A model generated the notes under the pieces. It did no database searches, was not told the DNA's origin, and saw only the letters and a program-made list of their open reading frames with translations. Positions 1-8,423 of a stretch of 29,192 nucleotides of DNA are shown here, piece after piece (position 1 is the stretch's first letter; each line of letters starts with the position of its first letter). A program made the translations under genes and the position numbers. The DNA is from Clostridium sp. GTDB lineage: Bacteria; Bacillota; Clostridia; Clostridiales; Clostridiaceae. Location: assembly GCA_018372555.1 (NCBI GenBank), contig JAHAIU010000019.1, positions 1-29,192 on the forward strand. The letters run 5' to 3'.

Positions 1-52
1 TATATCCAGTAATATAATTTGGACTATAAATACTCTCCCAAAACTTACGCAT
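1..52 (-). CDS. Start of an unidentified protein, truncated by the window edge
   Basis: Only the first 17 codons are inside the window, reading MRKFWESIYSPNYITGY. An ATG at 50-52 follows a good Shine-Dalgarno (GGAGGAG, about 7 bases upstream). A near-consensus promoter lies further upstream, past the secF terminator, so this is a separate transcription unit rather than the tail of the sec operon. The fragment is too short to assign a family. In related clostridia recJ often follows secF, but nothing visible here confirms or excludes that. Confidence 0.6.
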   Translation of the reverse strand, partial: MRKFWESIYSPNYITGY

Positions 53-88
53 TATAAACTCCTCCATAAAACTTAAGAAAACACATAT

Positions 89-117
89 ATTATAATGTAT
101 AATCGCAAATATTACAA
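89..117 (-). promoter_or_regulatory. Sigma-A type promoter for the truncated left-edge gene
   Basis: On the minus strand a -35 TTGTAA (112-117) and a perfect -10 TATAAT (89-94) are separated by exactly 17 bases. The -10 ends about 35 bases before the ATG. It lies just beyond the secF terminator, which fits a fresh transcription start. Confidence 0.6.
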
Positions 118-130
118 ATGTTTTCTTGTA

Positions 131-168
131 AAAAAACAATAAACCTCCAAAATAATTTGGAGGTTTAT
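131..168 (-). terminator. Intrinsic terminator of the yajC-secDF operon
   Basis: A perfect 13-bp stem (139-151 paired with 156-168, loop ATAA) is followed on the minus strand by TTGTTTTTTT. It starts 16 bases after the secF stop, so it most likely ends the operon. Confidence 0.85.
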
Positions 169-184
169 CAAATATTATATAATA

Positions 185-1066
185 TTATGCTAATTCAGCT
201 TTTGATTGCTTATTCTTCTTAGCTTTTCTATCTTTTAATATTACCCAAGTAGGAGCTGCTATAAATATAGATGAGTATGCTCCTGCAGCTATACCTATAA
301 TTAATGGGAAAGTAAATTCTCTAACTGTAGGTACGAAAATATTAACAGCTATTATTGTAACTAAAGTAGTCATAGTAGTATTAATAGATCTTGACATTGT
401 TTGAGTTAAACTCTTATTAGCAAGTTCTGTGGAAGAAACTCTCCTCATATTCTTAGAATTTTCTCTAATTCTATCAAAAATTACTATAGTATCATTAATT
501 GAATAACCTACTATTGTTAAAACTGCTGCAATAAATGGTGTATTTACAGGAATATTAAAAATAGCAAAGACACTAACTGTTATTAATAAATCATGAACTA
601 ATGCAATTATAGCTGCAATACCATAATTAAGTTCAAATCTTATAGCTATATAAGCTAGCATAGCAACACAAGCCACAAATAAAGCTAAAATAGAATTTCT
701 AGTTAATTCTTTACCTACTGAAGCACCTATTTCTTCTTGAGATAATAAGTCATCATCTTCTAAATTATATTTTTCTTGAAGCCCTTTAAAAACAGCAGAT
801 ACCTTAGAACTATCAAAGTCTGTAGCCTTAATTTCATATTGATTTCCCTCAGCCTCATTAGTTACAGCTCCTGGTATAATTCCTTTGACAATTTCATCTG
901 CTTCTGGCTTATTAAATCCTTCATTATATTGAATTACTATCTTAGTCCCACCTGAGAAATCTATACCAAAGTTTAAACCTTTAGTAAAAGTAAATCCTAA
1001 TCCTATAACAATCACTATTATTGATAAGGCGAACCATAGCTTAGTTTTTTCTACTATTTTAAGCAT
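185..1066 (-). CDS. secF: Protein translocase subunit SecF
   Basis: SecF is an inner-membrane subunit of the SecDF-YajC complex, which uses ion flux to help SecYEG/SecA pull proteins across the membrane. The product from the chosen start is 293 residues. It has an N-terminal membrane segment, then the family signature GIDFSGGT at the start of the extracytoplasmic loop, then a cluster of membrane helices near the C-terminus. This cluster includes the conserved region around GYSINDTIVIFDRIREN. The ATG at 1064-1066 is preferred over an upstream in-frame start at 1099 because GAGAGGTGA sits just ahead of it and the product then begins MLKIVEKTK. It overlaps the end of secD by 8 bases, indicating translational coupling. 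Confidence 0.96.
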   Translation of the reverse strand: MLKIVEKTKLWFALSIIVIVIGLGFTFTKGLNFGIDFSGGTKIVIQYNEGFNKPEADEIVKGIIPGAVTNEAEGNQYEIKATDFDSSKVSAVFKGLQEKYNLEDDDLLSQEEIGASVGKELTRNSILALFVACVAMLAYIAIRFELNYGIAAIIALVHDLLITVSVFAIFNIPVNTPFIAAVLTIVGYSINDTIVIFDRIRENSKNMRRVSSTELANKSLTQTMSRSINTTMTTLVTIIAVNIFVPTVREFTFPLIIGIAAGAYSSIFIAAPTWVILKDRKAKKNKQSKAELA

Positions 1067-2318
1067 TATTTTCACCTCTCTTAACTCTAAATTGTCCAAG
1101 ACTCTTTAAAAGTCCTGTTTCAACTGCTAAATTAATTAGTATTTTAGTAACTATTAATGCTGTAAATAAGCTTAATACTATACCTATCATAAGTGTTACA
1201 GCAAATCCTTTTACTGAACCAGATCCTATAAAGTAAAGTATTAATGCAGCAATAAATGTAGTTGAATTTGAGTCTACAATTGAAGACATAGCATTTTCAA
1301 ATCCTGCTTTAACCGCACTTTTAATAGATATCCCTCTAGAAAGTTCCTCTCTTATTCTTTCAAAAATAAGAATGTTTGCATCAACAGCCATACCAATGGT
1401 TAATAATAAAGCTGCTATACCAGGTAAAGTTAATGTTACTTTCATTTCAGCAAAAACTAATAAAACTAACGAAATATATAGAGTTAATGCAATACTTGCA
1501 AATATTCCTGGTACTCTATAATATAAAATCATAAAAATAAATATAAGTCCTACGCCTATTGCTCCTGCTTTTAATGCATTAGGCAAAGCTTCTGCTCCAA
1601 GTTGAGCACCAACATTCCTAACTGAAGCTGCTTCAACAGTTACTGGTAACGCACCAGAACTTATTACTCCTGCAAGTTTCTTCGCTTCATCCATTGAAGA
1701 CATACCATTAATCACTGCTTTTCCATCAGTAATTGCATTTTGGACTACTGGAGAAGATACTTCTTCACCATCCATATATATACCTATACTTTTCCCTATG
1801 TTTTTTGCTGTAACATCAGCAAATTTTGATTGACCATCTTCATTTAACTCTAGTGAAACAACTGGTCTTGATGTATCATCTAATATAGCTGTTGCTTCTT
1901 TAACATCTTTTCCAGTTAAAACCACATTCCCATCTGAATCCTTAAACTCTAAATTTCCAGTCTTAGTAAGTCCATCAACTATTTCACTTGAATTAAATGC
2001 TCCAGGGATATCTAATCTAATTCTTTTGTCACCTTCAACAGTTACTACTGTTTCTGCAACCCCTATCTTATTTACTCTAAGTTCTAATAATTGCTTTGTT
2101 CTTTCTAACACATCAGATGAAACATCTTCATCAACGATTTCCATTAATACTGAAACTCCACCTTGAAGGTCAAGTCCCTTTGTAATTCCCTCATCAAAAG
2201 ACTTTACTCTCCACCCTGCAACTTCTAAACCTTTAAACCCAATAAAGGCAAAGGAAATAATAATTACAACTGAAAGTAATAATAACACCGAGCTTTTGCT
2301 TTTACTTCTCCTCTTCAT
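1059..2318 (-). CDS. secD: Protein translocase subunit SecD
   Basis: SecD is the larger partner of SecF in the Sec accessory complex. The 419-residue product has a basic N-terminus followed by a membrane helix, the SecD signature GLDLQGG, a periplasmic-type domain, and C-terminal membrane helices with the conserved GMAVDANILIFERIREEL segment. It is much shorter than the roughly 615-residue E. coli protein; the short form is common in Firmicutes. The Shine-Dalgarno is AGAGGGGG, upstream of ATG. SecD and SecF are separate genes here, unlike the fused SecDF of Bacillus. A 170-base gap with a hairpin separates it from the upstream membrane-protein gene. Confidence 0.96.
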   Translation of the reverse strand: MKRRSKSKSSVLLLLSVVIIISFAFIGFKGLEVAGWRVKSFDEGITKGLDLQGGVSVLMEIVDEDVSSDVLERTKQLLELRVNKIGVAETVVTVEGDKRIRLDIPGAFNSSEIVDGLTKTGNLEFKDSDGNVVLTGKDVKEATAILDDTSRPVVSLELNEDGQSKFADVTAKNIGKSIGIYMDGEEVSSPVVQNAITDGKAVINGMSSMDEAKKLAGVISSGALPVTVEAASVRNVGAQLGAEALPNALKAGAIGVGLIFIFMILYYRVPGIFASIALTLYISLVLLVFAEMKVTLTLPGIAALLLTIGMAVDANILIFERIREELSRGISIKSAVKAGFENAMSSIVDSNSTTFIAALILYFIGSGSVKGFAVTLMIGIVLSLFTALIVTKILINLAVETGLLKSLGQFRVKRGENNA

Positions 2319-2442
2319 GGTTTTCCCCCTCTAGTACATTTTCATTTAAATTATATATCTTATGTTAAACAATATCAACTACTTTTAGTATTTTATGTAA
2401 TTTAAATATATTTTACGCGCAAAAATTGCCTTAATATGTAAA

Positions 2443-2473
2443 TAAAGTAAGAGAAGTAATATCTCTTACTTTA
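2443..2473 (-). terminator. Hairpin between the TIGR04086-type gene and secD
   Basis: A perfect 12-bp stem (2443-2454 with 2462-2473, 7-base loop) begins 10 bases after the stop of the upstream gene. The U-tract on the minus strand is poor (ATTTACATATT). It may only reduce transcription into secD, or act as a processing or stability hairpin. Apart from it, I see nothing else in the 2319-2482 gap. Confidence 0.5.
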
Positions 2474-2482
2474 GCAATTTAA

Positions 2483-2851
2483 TTATAGGTTTATTCCAAG
2501 CATTCCTGATAGAAGTCCAATTAATATGCATAATGCAAACTTTATAAAATCATAAATAGTTAATGTCGCTTCAGCGCCAAAAATAATGCCAATTAAATAT
2601 AAGACTATGTAAAACATGAAACCTACAGCTAATCCAACTATCCACCCCTTGCTTCCATAGCTTTTTACTGCAAAAACAGCTCCTACTACAAGAGATAAAG
2701 CTGTTATTACTACATAAATAATATTTAACACATTTTCTTCTATAGGTAATTTATTCATCACTAACGAAAATATAATAGTAGCAATAAATGTAATTACCAA
2801 CGCACATAAAAGCCCTCTAAAAATACTTTTGAAATAGTCTACCCACTCCAT
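2483..2851 (-). CDS. Small integral membrane protein, TIGR04086-like
   Basis: A four-helix hydrophobic protein of 122 residues that resembles the clostridial TIGR04086 family, often found beside yajC and secDF. No catalytic motif is visible and its function is unknown. The hydrophobic stretches fall roughly at residues 12-33, 42-63, 70-93 and 100-119, with a glycine-rich final helix ending GLLSGMLGINL. An in-frame GTG at 2860 gives three extra residues, but that codon lies inside the Shine-Dalgarno. GGGGGTG is spaced correctly for the ATG at 2849-2851, so that start was chosen. Its position between yajC and secD suggests a role near the Sec machinery, but this is inference. Confidence 0.8.
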   Translation of the reverse strand: MEWVDYFKSIFRGLLCALVITFIATIIFSLVMNKLPIEENVLNIIYVVITALSLVVGAVFAVKSYGSKGWIVGLAVGFMFYIVLYLIGIIFGAEATLTIYDFIKFALCILIGLLSGMLGINL

Positions 2852-2900
2852 AGAAATCACCCCCTAGTACTAATCTATGATAGCCTAGAGGGCTTTATTC

Positions 2901-3176
2901 TTATTCTTCTATTTTATTTACCTTAGTAGCTATACCAGTCTTTGAAATTTTAAGTTTAGTTCTTTCAGCACTTGACTCAATAACTACATAGTCATCTTCA
3001 ACGATAACAACTCTTCCCATTATTCCGCCTCTAGTAATTATTTCATCATTTTTTTCTATAGCAGAAATCATTTCATTATATTTTTTTGTTCTCTTCTTTT
3101 CTGGTAGTATTAATAAAAAATACATAAGACCGAACATTAATGCAAAAGGTAACACTAATGATAATATTGCTTCCAT
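2901..3176 (-). CDS. yajC: Sec accessory subunit YajC
   Basis: YajC is a small single-pass membrane protein that associates with SecDF. The 91-residue product has the classic layout: one N-terminal hydrophobic helix (about residues 5-25), then LPEKKRTKKYNEMISAIEKND and the conserved ITRGGIMGRVV segment in the cytoplasmic domain. The length is normal. It has a plausible promoter of its own in the gap behind tgt, so yajC-secDF may be transcribed separately as well as by read-through from ruvAB-queA-tgt. Confidence 0.94.
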   Translation of the reverse strand: MEAILSLVLPFALMFGLMYFLLILPEKKRTKKYNEMISAIEKNDEIITRGGIMGRVVIVEDDYVVIESSAERTKLKISKTGIATKVNKIEE

Positions 3177-3227
3177 TTAATTCATTCCCTTCATTATAAC
3201 TTTTGTTTATATATTTTGATAATAAAA

Positions 3228-3256
3228 ACTATAACTTAATAATATAGTACTGTCAA
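3228..3256 (-). promoter_or_regulatory. Promoter for yajC-secDF
   Basis: A perfect -35 TTGACA (3251-3256) is 17 bases from a -10 TATAGT (3228-3233) on the minus strand. It lies in the 104-base gap between tgt and yajC, with the -10 about 50 bases ahead of the yajC start. Confidence 0.6.
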
Positions 3257-3280
3257 TTATATTAACAGATATTTAATACT

Positions 3281-4423
3281 TTACGCTCTACCATTCCACG
3301 CTTTTAACTTCTCTTCTTTAAACTCTTTAAAATATCCTCCATCAATAGCATTTCTAATATCTTCCATAAGCTTATTATAGAAATACAGATTATGAAGAAC
3401 ACAAAGTCTCATTGCAAGCATTTCCTTAGCCTTAAATAAATGTCTTATATAAGCTCTTGTATAACTTTTACAAGCTGGACACTGACACCCTTCATCTATC
3501 GGTCTAGTATCAAGTTCAAATTTAGCATTCATTAAATTAATCTTTCCATCCTTTGTAAAGACATGACCATGTCTACCATTTCTTGCTGGAAGTACACAAT
3601 CAAAGAAGTCAACACCTCTGTCTACTGCTTCTAATATATTACTTGGAATTCCAACTCCCATTAAGTAAATAGGTTTATCTTCAGGCAAATGCGGAACTAC
3701 TGCATCTATAATTCTGTACATTTCTTCATGAGTTTCACCTACAGCAAGACCGCCAATAGCGTATCCATCCAAGTCCATTTTAGCTATAGTTTTAGCATGT
3801 TCTATTCTAATATCTTCATAACAACCGCCTTGGTTAATACCAAAAAGCATTTGTTCTTTATTTATAGTTTCAGGTAGAGAATTTAATCTATCCATTTCTA
3901 CCTTACATCTTTCAAGCCATCTAGTAGTTCTTGCTACAGATTTCTCAACATAATCTCTAGTTGAAGGATTTGGAATACATTCATCAAAAGCCATAGCTAT
4001 AGTTGAAGCTAAGTTACTTTGTATTTGCATTGATTCTTCTGGTCCCATAAAGATCTTTTTACCATCTATATGAGAAGAGAAATAAACACCTTCTTCTTTT
4101 ATTTTTCTCATTCCTGATAGAGAAAATACTTGGAATCCACCTGAATCTGTAAGAATTGGTCTATCCCAGTTCATAAATTTATGTAATCCTCCAAGCTCAG
4201 CAACTACCTTGTCTGAAGGTCTTAAATGTAAATGATAAGTATTAGAAAGCTCTACTTGACATCCTATTTCCTTTAAATCCATTGTAGAAACAGCTCCCTT
4301 AATAACTGCTAATGTTCCTACATTCATAAATACTGGCGTTTCTATAGTTCCATGAGGAGTTTCAAATCTACCTCTTCTAGCCTTACCATCCTTCTTTAAT
4401 AAAGTATATCTTTTTTTACTCAA
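3281..4423 (-). CDS. tgt: tRNA-guanine transglycosylase
   Basis: Tgt exchanges G34 of tRNAs with GUN anticodons for preQ1, the committed step of queuosine insertion; QueA then acts on the product. The 380-residue length is typical. Visible hallmarks are DSGGFQ with catalytic Asp93, the nucleophile Asp275 in FFDCVLPARNGRHGHVFT, and the zinc site Cys313, Cys315, Cys318 and His344 (CQCPAC, then H about 26 residues on). The start is a TTG codon at 4421-4423: GAGGAAGTG is placed 5 bases upstream, and the N-terminal sequence SKKRYTLLKKDGKARRG looks complete. It follows queA by 21 bases in the same operon. Confidence 0.97.
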   Translation of the reverse strand: MSKKRYTLLKKDGKARRGRFETPHGTIETPVFMNVGTLAVIKGAVSTMDLKEIGCQVELSNTYHLHLRPSDKVVAELGGLHKFMNWDRPILTDSGGFQVFSLSGMRKIKEEGVYFSSHIDGKKIFMGPEESMQIQSNLASTIAMAFDECIPNPSTRDYVEKSVARTTRWLERCKVEMDRLNSLPETINKEQMLFGINQGGCYEDIRIEHAKTIAKMDLDGYAIGGLAVGETHEEMYRIIDAVVPHLPEDKPIYLMGVGIPSNILEAVDRGVDFFDCVLPARNGRHGHVFTKDGKINLMNAKFELDTRPIDEGCQCPACKSYTRAYIRHLFKAKEMLAMRLCVLHNLYFYNKLMEDIRNAIDGGYFKEFKEEKLKAWNGRA

Positions 4424-4444
4424 AATTTCACTTCCTCTTCTAGT

Positions 4445-5473
4445 TTACTCTTTTATAATCATTGAATCTCCAAAGGAGAAAAATCTATATCTTTCTTTTA
4501 CTGCTTCATTATAAGCATTCATAACATTTTCTTTTCCTGCAAGAGCAGAAACTAACATAATTAATGTTGACTCTGGTAAGTGGAAATTAGTTATTAATTC
4601 ATCTATAACCTTATATTTATATCCTGGATAAAGGAAAATATCTGTCCAACCACTTTGTTCTCTAACAAATCCATTTTCATCTCCAATAGTTTCTAATGTC
4701 CTTGTTGAAGTAGTACCTACAGCAATAACTTTATTCCCCCTCTTTTTAGTTTCATTAATTATATCTGCATTTTCCTTATCTAAATGATAGAACTCAGAAT
4801 GCATAATATGTTCATTAATATCATCTACTTTAACAGGTCTGAAAGTTCCAAGACCAACATGAAGTGTTAAATATGCTATATTTATACCTTTAGCTTTAAC
4901 TTCCTTTAATAATTCTTCTGTAAAGTGAAGACCTGCTGTTGGAGCTGCTGCTGAACCTTTCTCTTTAGAATATACTGTTTGATATCTTTCCCTATCTTCT
5001 AGTCTTTCAGTTATATATGGCGGAAGTGGCATTTCCCCTAGCTCATCTAAAACTTGTTCAAATATTCCATCATAACTAAATTCAATTACTCTATTTCCTT
5101 CTTCAACTATATCTACAACCTGGCATTTAAGCTTACCTTTTCCGAAGGTGAATTTTTGCCCTATCTTTGCCCTTTTACCTGGTTTAGCTAAACATTCCCA
5201 CTTATCTCCTTCTATTCTTTTTAACAAAAGAAATTCTATTTTCCCACCAGTATTTTCTTTTTCACCTATAAGCCTCGCTGGCATTACTCTTGTATTATTT
5301 AATACTAAAGTATCTCCTTCATTTAAATAATCTATCACATCATGGAAAGATTTATGTTCTATACTTCCTGTCTTTTTATCTAAAACCATAAGTCTTGAAG
5401 CATCTCTTTTTTCTAAAGGATGTTGTGCAATTAATTCTTCTGGTAGATAAAAATCAAAATCACTTACTTTCAT
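4445..5473 (-). CDS. queA: S-adenosylmethionine:tRNA ribosyltransferase-isomerase
   Basis: QueA transfers and isomerises the ribosyl part of S-adenosylmethionine onto preQ1-tRNA, giving epoxyqueuosine. The product of 342 residues begins MKVSDFDFYLPEELIAQHPLEKRDASRL and contains the family landmarks NNTRVMPARL, AAPTAGLHFT and LHVGLGTFRPV. These leave little doubt. The start has TAAGGAGAT upstream. It sits between ruvB (32-base gap) and tgt, the usual clostridial order, so substrate formation by Tgt and use by QueA are encoded together. Confidence 0.97.
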   Translation of the reverse strand: MKVSDFDFYLPEELIAQHPLEKRDASRLMVLDKKTGSIEHKSFHDVIDYLNEGDTLVLNNTRVMPARLIGEKENTGGKIEFLLLKRIEGDKWECLAKPGKRAKIGQKFTFGKGKLKCQVVDIVEEGNRVIEFSYDGIFEQVLDELGEMPLPPYITERLEDRERYQTVYSKEKGSAAAPTAGLHFTEELLKEVKAKGINIAYLTLHVGLGTFRPVKVDDINEHIMHSEFYHLDKENADIINETKKRGNKVIAVGTTSTRTLETIGDENGFVREQSGWTDIFLYPGYKYKVIDELITNFHLPESTLIMLVSALAGKENVMNAYNEAVKERYRFFSFGDSMIIKE

Positions 5474-5505
5474 TGTATTATCTCCTTATCTATGGTCATT
5501 CATTC

Positions 5506-6528
5506 TTAGAACAACTTTTGTTGCTCACCATTTAACTTTTTATTTTTGCTTCTCCCCAAATGTTCATAAGCCTTATCAGTTGCAATTCTTCCCCTCGAAG
5601 TTCTTACTATAAAACCTGTTTGAAGTAAATATGGTTCATATACATCTTCAATAGTTCCAAGCTCCTCTCCAATAAAGTAGGATAGTGTCTCTATACCTAC
5701 AGGTCCCCCATTAAAGTTATCGATAATTGCTTCTAAAATTTTATTATCTACTCTATCAAATCCTTTATTATCAACTTCAAGCAAATCTAAAGCAGCCTTA
5801 GCTTCCTTTGCACTTATTAATGAATTAGAATAAACCTCTGCATAATCTCTAACTCTTTTTAATAATCTATTAGCAATTCTTGGAGTACCTCTAGATCTTC
5901 TAGCAAGCTCTAGTGCTCCCTCTTCTGTAATATGACAATTTAAAACAAAGGCAGATCTTATTACAATCTCCTTAAGTTGCTCAACAGAATAATACTGCAT
6001 ATCACAAAGAACTCCAAATCTATCTCTAAGAGGAGATGTAAGCATTCCAATTCTAGTAGTTGCCCCTATTAATGTGAACTTGGGTAAATCCAATCTTATA
6101 GATTTTGCAGCTGCTCCTTTTCCTATTACAATGTCTAAAACATAGTCCTCCATTGCAGGATATAATATTTCTTCTACATTTCTATTAAGTCTATGAATTT
6201 CATCTATAAATAAAACATCATTATCCTTAAGGGTAGTAAGTATAGCTGCTAAATCACCTGCCCTTTCAATAGCAGGTCCTGATGTTATCTTAAGCTCCCC
6301 ATCCATCTCTTTAGCTATAATATTAGCTAAAGTTGTCTTACCAAGACCTGGAGGCCCATAAAGAAGCACATGATCTAAAGCTTCACTTCTATTTTGAGCA
6401 GCCTTAATAAAAATACTTAATCTCTCCTTGACCTTATCTTGCCCTATATATTCCTCTAAACTTTGAGGACGTAAACTTAATACACTTCCATCTTCAAATA
6501 TTTCCTGTGGTGTTATTATTCTTTCCAT
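5506..6528 (-). CDS. ruvB: Holliday junction branch migration helicase RuvB
   Basis: RuvB is the hexameric AAA+ motor that, with RuvA, drives branch migration of Holliday junctions. From the chosen start it is 340 residues. It shows Walker A GPPGLGKT (residues 58-65), Walker B FIDEIHRL, the sensor-1 region GATTRIGMLTSPLRDRFG, and a C-terminal winged-helix part containing GGPVGIETLS and RTSRGR. An upstream in-frame ATG at 6564 overlaps ruvA and adds 12 atypical residues. The ATG at 6526-6528 follows AGAGGTGG directly and yields the standard MERIITPQ N-terminus. The gap to ruvA is 11 bases. Confidence 0.97.
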   Translation of the reverse strand: MERIITPQEIFEDGSVLSLRPQSLEEYIGQDKVKERLSIFIKAAQNRSEALDHVLLYGPPGLGKTTLANIIAKEMDGELKITSGPAIERAGDLAAILTTLKDNDVLFIDEIHRLNRNVEEILYPAMEDYVLDIVIGKGAAAKSIRLDLPKFTLIGATTRIGMLTSPLRDRFGVLCDMQYYSVEQLKEIVIRSAFVLNCHITEEGALELARRSRGTPRIANRLLKRVRDYAEVYSNSLISAKEAKAALDLLEVDNKGFDRVDNKILEAIIDNFNGGPVGIETLSYFIGEELGTIEDVYEPYLLQTGFIVRTSRGRIATDKAYEHLGRSKNKKLNGEQQKLF

Positions 6529-6539
6529 AATCCACCTCT

Positions 6540-7145
6540 CTATCCCATTAGAACCTTTAAACAATTCTTAATGATATTTTCTATACTTTCAGTCTTATCT
6601 ACCTTACTTAAAGCTGCTTCAGCTTCCTTCTCTGAATATCCTAATGCTAGTAGAGCACTTAAAGATTCTGCAATATTTATAGCACTACTAGAAGCAATAT
6701 CCATAAAATCTGATGAACTTTCATTATTACCTGAAATTTCTTCTTTCTTAATTTTATCCTTAAGCTCTAATATAATTCTTCCAGCGGTTTTCTTACCTAT
6801 ACCAGGCGCCTTACATAAGTGCTTATCATCACCCATCATAATTGCATATCGTAAATTATTAATTCTACTAATAGATAATAACGATAACGCTGCCTTTGAT
6901 CCTACACCATTAATGGATATTAACAATTTGAACATTTCAAGTTCTTCTTTTGTGTCAAAACCATAAAGTCCCATGAAGTCTTGTCTAACTATCTGTTCAA
7001 GATATAACTTAACTTCTTCATCTATTTTTGGCATAGCTGACATAGTTGCACCTGAAGTAAACACCTTATATCCAATTCCATTATTTTCAACTATAATATA
7101 ATCTTTATTTATTCCCTTATATCTTCCCTTTATGTATTCAAACAT
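6540..7145 (-). CDS. ruvA: Holliday junction binding protein RuvA
   Basis: RuvA tetramers bind four-way junctions and load RuvB. The 201-residue product begins MFEYIKGRYKGINKDYIIVEN, an OB-fold domain. It continues through helix-hairpin-helix segments (LISINGVGSKAALSLL at about residues 70-85 and KAPGIGKKTAGRIILELKDK) and ends in the small C-terminal domain that contacts RuvB (ALLALGYSEKEAEAALSKV). The ATG at 7143-7145 was chosen over one nine codons upstream, because AAAGGAGTG is correctly spaced for it. No ruvC is present next to it or beside yebC in this window. Confidence 0.96.
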   Translation of the reverse strand: MFEYIKGRYKGINKDYIIVENNGIGYKVFTSGATMSAMPKIDEEVKLYLEQIVRQDFMGLYGFDTKEELEMFKLLISINGVGSKAALSLLSISRINNLRYAIMMGDDKHLCKAPGIGKKTAGRIILELKDKIKKEEISGNNESSSDFMDIASSSAINIAESLSALLALGYSEKEAEAALSKVDKTESIENIIKNCLKVLMG

Positions 7146-7213
7146 AGACTGACACTCCTTTATGCATACCAACTATACTTTATATCATATTTTAATCTAC
7201 ACTATACTTTATC

Positions 7214-7243
7214 ATTATAAATAAAATAATTCAACTTCTACAA
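7214..7243 (-). promoter_or_regulatory. Promoter for the ruvAB-queA-tgt operon
   Basis: A perfect -10 TATAAT (7214-7219) with a -35 TTGTAG (7238-7243) is separated by 18 bases, about 70 bases ahead of the ruvA ATG. It lies between ruvA and the MITE, so the element sits just upstream of the promoter. No SOS-type GAAC-N4-GTTC palindrome is visible next to it. Confidence 0.5.
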
Positions 7244-7275
7244 CTCATATATGTAAACATTCTATACAAAAACTA

Positions 7276-7434
7276 AAGGTGCTGTCGCACAATGAAAAAT
7301 GAATAATTAATGAAAAAACTCCCGAAGGAGTTTTGAAAAGAAATTAATTTCAGTAATTCTACAAGAATTACTGAAATAATTATTCATTTTTAGTTTTCAA
7401 TTCTTAATTTGGGATGTTTATGCGACAACCCCTT
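7276..7434 (+). mobile_element. MITE-like element, copy 1
   Basis: A 159-base non-coding element with imperfect 17-base terminal inverted repeats, AAGGTGCTGTCGCACAA at the left and the complement of AAGGGGTTGTCGCATAA at the right. Inside are a hairpin built on AAAACTCC/GGAGTTTT (about 7316-7334), a second built on TTTCAGTAATTCT/AGAATTACTGAAA (about 7348-7376), and subterminal AATGAAAAATGAATAATTA-type blocks in inverted orientation. The same architecture recurs at 25468-25620. No transposase is encoded, and I could not define a target-site duplication with confidence. Strand is nominal. Confidence 0.65.
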
Positions 7435-7473
7435 GTATTTTTCTTATTATGTTAAAAGTTAAATAATAATTTT

Positions 7474-8340
7474 TTATCTAGAATTTCCTATAAAAAATAA
7501 TGCCATTGTTCCAGGACCTGAGTGACTTCCAATTACTGGTCCAACATTGTTTATAATAACATCTTTTACTTTAATTACACTAGTTATTAATTCCTTTAGA
7601 TGTTCAGCTTCTTCTAAGCAGTCTCCATGACTAATAAATATAACCTGCTCCTCAGGGTTAACAATCTTCTCAACTATCTTTTCCTGTAATACTTTAATAG
7701 ATTTTTTTCTACCCTTAACTTTAGATACAGGTGTAAGTCTACCTTCATCATCTACATGCATTATAGGCTTTATACTTAACATTGTCCCTACTATAGCAAC
7801 CGAACTTGAAACTCTACCACCTCTTTTTAAGTGATTTAAATCATCAACAGTAAACCAATGATTTACCCTTAACTTATTTTCTTCAATCCAATTTACTATT
7901 TCATCTTTACTTTTTCCTTCTTTAAGCATTTTAGATGCATAATAAACTAATAATCCTAGTCCCATAGATGCACTTTTCGAATCTATAATTGTAATATCAG
8001 CATTTTCATTATCTAATTTAATATTTTCCATAGCTAATCTTGCACTATTAACACATCCACTTAAAGCTGATGAAAACCCTATATATATTATCGAATATCC
8101 CTCATTAACATACTTTTGGAATCTTTCTTGAAACTCTCCAACATTGGCTTGAGATGTTGTTGGCATTTCTCCATTTCTAATAAGCTTATAAAAATCTTTA
8201 TAATTTATGCTTTCACCTAAATCATCTGGAATATCTTCTCCTTTAAGATTTACTCTAAGCTCCATTACTTCAATATTATTTTCTTTTACAAAGTTAATAG
8301 GTAAGTCACAACATGAATCTGTGAATATTATTGTCTTCAT
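7474..8340 (-). CDS. DegV family protein (FakB-like fatty acid binding)
   Basis: DegV/FakB proteins bind a fatty acid and, in characterised cases, present it to the kinase FakA for phosphorylation. The 288-residue product has the expected marks: TDSCCDLP at the N-terminus, MPTTSQANVGEF, YIGFSSALSGCVNSARLA, LKRGGRVS, and the C-terminal GSHSGPGTMALFF. Length is normal. It has a strong start (AGGAGG, ATG at 8340). It stands alone between the SEDS gene and the MITE, with no fakA nearby. Assignment to the family is firm; its specific lipid ligand cannot be read from the sequence. Confidence 0.93.
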   Translation of the reverse strand: MKTIIFTDSCCDLPINFVKENNIEVMELRVNLKGEDIPDDLGESINYKDFYKLIRNGEMPTTSQANVGEFQERFQKYVNEGYSIIYIGFSSALSGCVNSARLAMENIKLDNENADITIIDSKSASMGLGLLVYYASKMLKEGKSKDEIVNWIEENKLRVNHWFTVDDLNHLKRGGRVSSSVAIVGTMLSIKPIMHVDDEGRLTPVSKVKGRKKSIKVLQEKIVEKIVNPEEQVIFISHGDCLEEAEHLKELITSVIKVKDVIINNVGPVIGSHSGPGTMALFFIGNSR

Positions 8341-8423
8341 TATTTTCCTCCTATCTTTAATTGCTATATCTTATACTATAATTATATTACTATTACAAAA
8401 TAATTCCATAGTCTAATAATATT

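Noticed and set aside
1067..1099. Upstream extension of secF to position 1099
   Set aside because: The extra codons overlap secD and include the Shine-Dalgarno; the ATG at 1064-1066 gives the standard N-terminus.
6571..6966. A 131-codon plus-strand open frame opposite ruvA
   Set aside because: It lies wholly antisense to a well-supported ruvA, its hydrophobic composition is that of a reversed coding strand, and no ribosome site precedes it.
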